A DNA stretch of 6,711 nt from Desulfofustis sp. (GTDB taxonomy: Bacteria > Desulfobacterota > Desulfobulbia > Desulfobulbales > Desulfocapsaceae). The DNA is taken from contig JAQYVS010000202.1 of NCBI GenBank assembly GCA_030145365.1, positions 1 through 6,711 of the forward strand, written 5' to 3'. A program made the translations under genes and the position numbers. Positions 3,986-6,711 of this stretch are shown piece after piece. Under the pieces are notes generated by a model. That model had not been told where the DNA came from. It did no database searches and saw only the letters and a list, made by a program, of their open reading frames with translations. The number at the start of each line of letters is the position of its first letter. The first letter of the stretch is position 1.

Positions 3986-6430
3986 GTGACAAAGTTATTG
4001 CCACGTATGTTCGTCTGCAATCTGTTTTTTCTTTCCCTGCCAATTTTTATTAGTGGCCTACCCACCGAACTGATGGCCGATGAAACGGCCACTTCCGAAG
4101 AACAAGCAATTTCGGAAAACACCGCAGTCTCGGAACAGCCGCAAAGCGACCCTGGACAGCCGGCGGGAAAATCGGTCTCCACCGAAGAGTGGGATATCAC
4201 TGCAGACAAGATAACCCGTTATGAGAAACCGCACTCAATCGTCGCTGAGGGAAGTATCGTTCTCATAAAACGAAAAAAGGTGCCGGTCGTCTCACAAAAA
4301 ACAGATGGTGATCTAGGGGAGCTGGCTCCTGGCGAACAGGTAACTGACTGGGACGTCCTTCTTGAAGAAGAGCTTGTAGAGGAAGAGATTACCCCTGATG
4401 ATGTAGTTGAAGATCAGGAAATTGTCTACAAAACCCAGGCGACCATTAAAGCAGACTGGGCCGCATATGATATTGCCTTAAATACAATCAAGGCCCGGGG
4501 CAACGTCTCCATTGTAGCCGATGGCCAGAGTATATTTGCAGAACAGGCCGTGATAAACCTTGAGCAGGAAACCGGCACGTTCAAAAATGCCACCGTCCTT
4601 GGCAATGAAAAAGATATGCATCTCGAAGCAGAGGTGATTGAAAAAATCGGATTCAAAACCTATCACATCGAAAACGGCTGGATCATAACCTGTAAAATCC
4701 CAAATGATGAAGCTGCTCCCTGGAGCTTTGCTGCTTCCGATGCTATTATTAAGCAGGACGGTTACGCAACGCTGAAGCATGCCAGGTTTAGAATAAAAGA
4801 TGTTCCCGTCTTTTATTCACCATGGCTTGTAATCCCCGCCAAAAACAAAAGAGAGAGCGGCTTTCTCCTACCGGAATTAAGCACCGGAGAGAATAGCGGA
4901 TTCGGATTTAATCTTCCGTTTTTCTGGGCAATTTCAGATTCAACAGACCTGAGTATTTACACCCAGTATTTTGCCAATCGTGGGTATATGCCCGGTCTTG
5001 AGTTTCGTTATATCACCGATAATACTAATAAAGGGTTAATTGCGGGTAACTATCTGTCCGACAGTCTCAGCGACCCCGATTCTGAAAAAGAATATTACGA
5101 AGATACCGGCTTCACCCACGATAATAAAGACCGTTACTGGGTCAGAGCCAAAGCTGATCAGAATATCGGGCAGGCCTGGACATCCCGTCTGGACATCGAT
5201 ATTGTTTCTGACCGGGATTACCTCACTGAATTCAATACCGGAATGACTGGATTTATAAATAGCAATGACCAGTTCCTCGATACATTTGGCAGAAGTCTGG
5301 AAAATAGAACGGATGATCAGCGGACCAACAGATTCGGTATACAGAGATCTTGGGGATCCACTTCCCTGACAGCTGCAATGCTGGCCATCAACGATGTCAG
5401 AATTGAAAGCGACGATCCCTCAGAACCCACTCCACTGTGGAATCTGCCATCGATAGAATACACGGGAACACTTCCATTTGAGAATTTCTTGGACATGACA
5501 CTCCAATGGGATACGGATTACTATAATTTCTGGCGTGAGGAAGGTATCGGCGGACACCGGTTTGACATATATCCGACACTCAGTGCGCCGCTGCCGATCA
5601 GTCCCTATCTCGAGTCACGGGCGGAAATCGGCATTCGCGACACGCTCTACATGGTTCAGACATATGGGGAAGCCGAATGGGATGAGGATGACACCCAGAA
5701 CAGATTCCTCTACGATATAAACGCCGAGATCGGGACTACCCTGCTCCGCACATTTGCCATGTCGGGTGACAGGGTGACCGGACTGACCCACGAAGTGCGC
5801 CCTTATGTGGAATACGCCTTCCTTCCCGATGAGGATCAAGAAGACCTTCCCAGCTTTGACGGCACAGATCGTGTCGGGGAGCAAAACCGGATAATCTACG
5901 GTCTTGATAACTTTTTCAATACACTCCTTGGCGATAATGGCGAGAATGAATATGGCTGGTTGAAGATCAAGCAGAGCTACAGCTTTCTTGATGACAACTC
6001 AGACGAACCTTTCTCCGACATTAATCTCACGCTTAAATGGTTTCCAGCCAGACTTCTGGAATTTCAATACCAGACCGATTATGACGTATACGACACTGGA
6101 TTTGTGAAACACGATTTTGACGGTATCTACAGAAATAGCCGTGGAGATTTATTAAAACTGGAATACTATTTCACAGATTTCACTGATGCTGACAGAACAG
6201 AACAGTTCAATGCACAGCTGGAAGCGGCACTATTTGCGAGCCTGAGGGCCAAACTCGGTGTTGAACATTCAATAGCCAACGATGAAACCAACGCAGCAAA
6301 TTTTTCTCTGATGTACCAGGCGCTGTGCTGGTCTGTTGAACTGGGATCTTATTACACCCCGGCTGAAACTTCTATTATGCTTATGTTCAGTCTGGCTAAT
6401 CTTGGCAGTCCGATAAAATTCAATTATTAA
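3986..6430 (+). CDS. lptD: LPS assembly outer-membrane protein LptD
   Basis: LptD inserts lipopolysaccharide into the outer leaflet, acting as a beta-barrel plugged by LptE and receiving LPS from the LptA/LptC bridge. From GTG 3986 it has 814 residues, near the usual family length. Residues 1-31 form a signal peptide (TKLLPR, a hydrophobic core, cleavage after LMA-31). A linker leads into the OstA-like periplasmic jellyroll, starting WDITADKI at 69. That domain is interrupted by an acidic insertion (about 98-150) and resumes at TIKADWAAYD and RGNVSIVADG. Family landmarks follow: C236, VPVFYSPW (273-280), RESGFLLPEL (289-298) and LPFFWAISDSTDLSIY (310-325). The rest is the C-terminal barrel, ending in an aromatic Tyr as outer-membrane barrels usually do. 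C236 and C781 are the only cysteines of the mature protein, and match the positions of the interdomain disulfide partners in E. coli LptD. A longer form from ATG 3956 adds ten residues but lacks a ribosome binding site. Confidence 0.93.
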   Translation: MTKLLPRMFVCNLFFLSLPIFISGLPTELMADETATSEEQAISENTAVSEQPQSDPGQPAGKSVSTEEWDITADKITRYEKPHSIVAEGSIVLIKRKKVPVVSQKTDGDLGELAPGEQVTDWDVLLEEELVEEEITPDDVVEDQEIVYKTQATIKADWAAYDIALNTIKARGNVSIVADGQSIFAEQAVINLEQETGTFKNATVLGNEKDMHLEAEVIEKIGFKTYHIENGWIITCKIPNDEAAPWSFAASDAIIKQDGYATLKHARFRIKDVPVFYSPWLVIPAKNKRESGFLLPELSTGENSGFGFNLPFFWAISDSTDLSIYTQYFANRGYMPGLEFRYITDNTNKGLIAGNYLSDSLSDPDSEKEYYEDTGFTHDNKDRYWVRAKADQNIGQAWTSRLDIDIVSDRDYLTEFNTGMTGFINSNDQFLDTFGRSLENRTDDQRTNRFGIQRSWGSTSLTAAMLAINDVRIESDDPSEPTPLWNLPSIEYTGTLPFENFLDMTLQWDTDYYNFWREEGIGGHRFDIYPTLSAPLPISPYLESRAEIGIRDTLYMVQTYGEAEWDEDDTQNRFLYDINAEIGTTLLRTFAMSGDRVTGLTHEVRPYVEYAFLPDEDQEDLPSFDGTDRVGEQNRIIYGLDNFFNTLLGDNGENEYGWLKIKQSYSFLDDNSDEPFSDINLTLKWFPARLLEFQYQTDYDVYDTGFVKHDFDGIYRNSRGDLLKLEYYFTDFTDADRTEQFNAQLEAALFASLRAKLGVEHSIANDETNAANFSLMYQALCWSVELGSYYTPAETSIMLMFSLANLGSPIKFNY

Positions 6431-6432
6431 AA

Positions 6433-6446
6433 GAAGTTATAACTTC
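6433..6446. repeat. Perfect 14-bp palindrome after lptD
   Basis: GAAGTTATAACTTC is its own reverse complement and begins two bases after the lptD stop codon. It has no unpaired loop of normal size and no T-run, so a terminator is unlikely. A dimeric DNA-binding protein site, or chance, are the alternatives. It lies 24 bases before the next gene's ATG, inside what would be the leader of that gene if it is co-transcribed. Confidence 0.5.
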
Positions 6447-6469
6447 AGGCAGGCTGCTCATACCAGTTC

Positions 6470-6711
6470 ATGGTTTCTGTAAAACACAGTGCTTCAGCAA
6501 CACATTATGACGTTTTTAACGGTGATGCAGATGGTATATGCAGTCTACATCAGCTCCGTCTTACCAACCCCATTCCTGATGCACGATTGATAACCGGTGT
6601 AAAACGAGATATCGAATTATTAGCAAAAATCGGGCATGTAAAAAAAAGCAGGATTACCGTACTCGACATCTCCATGCATTCCAACATGGCTGTATTGCGG
6701 CAATTGATCAG
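6470..6711 (+). CDS. DHH-superfamily phosphoesterase-like protein, 3' truncated by window
   Basis: The first 80 codons of a gene that runs off the window. YDVFNGDADGICSLHQLRL (13-31) matches the first metal-binding motif of DHH-superfamily proteins (RecJ, NrnA/oligoribonuclease, exopolyphosphatase-like), with D19 and D21 as the expected ligands. VLDIS with D66 is a plausible second motif. TGVKRDIELL (42-51) between them looks like the family's connecting helix. The DHH motif itself and any DHHA1 domain lie beyond the window, so substrate (nanoRNA, cyclic dinucleotide, polyphosphate or other) cannot be told. The start ATG 6470 is 39 bases after the lptD stop, with only a weak AGGCAGG some 15 bases upstream; no other in-frame ATG or GTG exists after the stop codon at 6440-6442. 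The close spacing and shared strand suggest co-transcription with lptD. Confidence 0.8.
   Translation, partial: MVSVKHSASATHYDVFNGDADGICSLHQLRLTNPIPDARLITGVKRDIELLAKIGHVKKSRITVLDISMHSNMAVLRQLI

Noticed and set aside
3820..4209. Minus-strand open frame of 129 codons over the lptD start
   Set aside because: It covers the lptD promoter, ribosome binding site and signal peptide on the opposite strand, and has no start signal or motif.
1..6711. CRISPR array, insertion sequence or transposase gene
   Set aside because: No regularly spaced repeats, no terminal inverted repeats around a transposase-like frame, and no recognisable Cas or transposase motifs.

Overview
The window looks like chromosomal DNA from a Gram-negative, outer-membrane-bearing bacterium. 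It carries an LptD-type lipopolysaccharide export protein with a signal peptide, an RNase E/G family endoribonuclease, and promoters of sigma70 type. The relaxed base composition and the RNase E and LptD sequences remind me of sulfate-reducing or related Desulfobacterota. That is an impression from protein character, not a demonstrated placement.

Left part (1-1164): an accessory-looking stretch. After about 280 bases with no convincing gene comes an unrecognised 163-residue, Trp/Glu/Arg-rich protein (282-773). A second, much shorter reading frame (826-978) clearly repeats the central motif of the first protein (14 of 25 residues identical over an ungapped block), although the DNA has diverged. 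The homology continues upstream of the only in-frame ATG, and a nine-A run followed by four Gs lies exactly where a -1 shift would join it to an upstream ATG just past the first gene's stop. This is either a frameshifted relic or an expressed slippage product, and it is the most novel item here. The pair lies on the 3' side of a tRNA gene, a common place for integrated elements, but no integrase or att repeat is visible.

Middle part (1122-3359, minus strand): tRNA-Arg(ACG) with encoded CCA, a well-formed rho-independent terminator just beyond it, and a sigma70-like promoter whose -35 overlaps the stop codon of the upstream gene. That gene encodes an RNase E-type protein (693 aa) with all catalytic and zinc-link residues in place. 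It has a 183-residue disordered N-terminal extension and no C-terminal degradosome scaffold.

Right part (3360-6711): a roughly 625-base divergent intergenic region holds a long A/T-stem hairpin and a good sigma70 promoter. It is followed by lptD (best start GTG 3986), which has two cysteines in the mature protein and an unusual acidic insertion in its periplasmic domain. A perfect 14-bp palindrome follows the lptD stop, and then the first 80 codons of a DHH-superfamily phosphoesterase-like protein, cut by the window edge.

The genes are mostly housekeeping: RNA processing and tRNA supply on the minus strand, outer-membrane biogenesis on the plus strand. They are arranged back to back and show no sign of one shared pathway.
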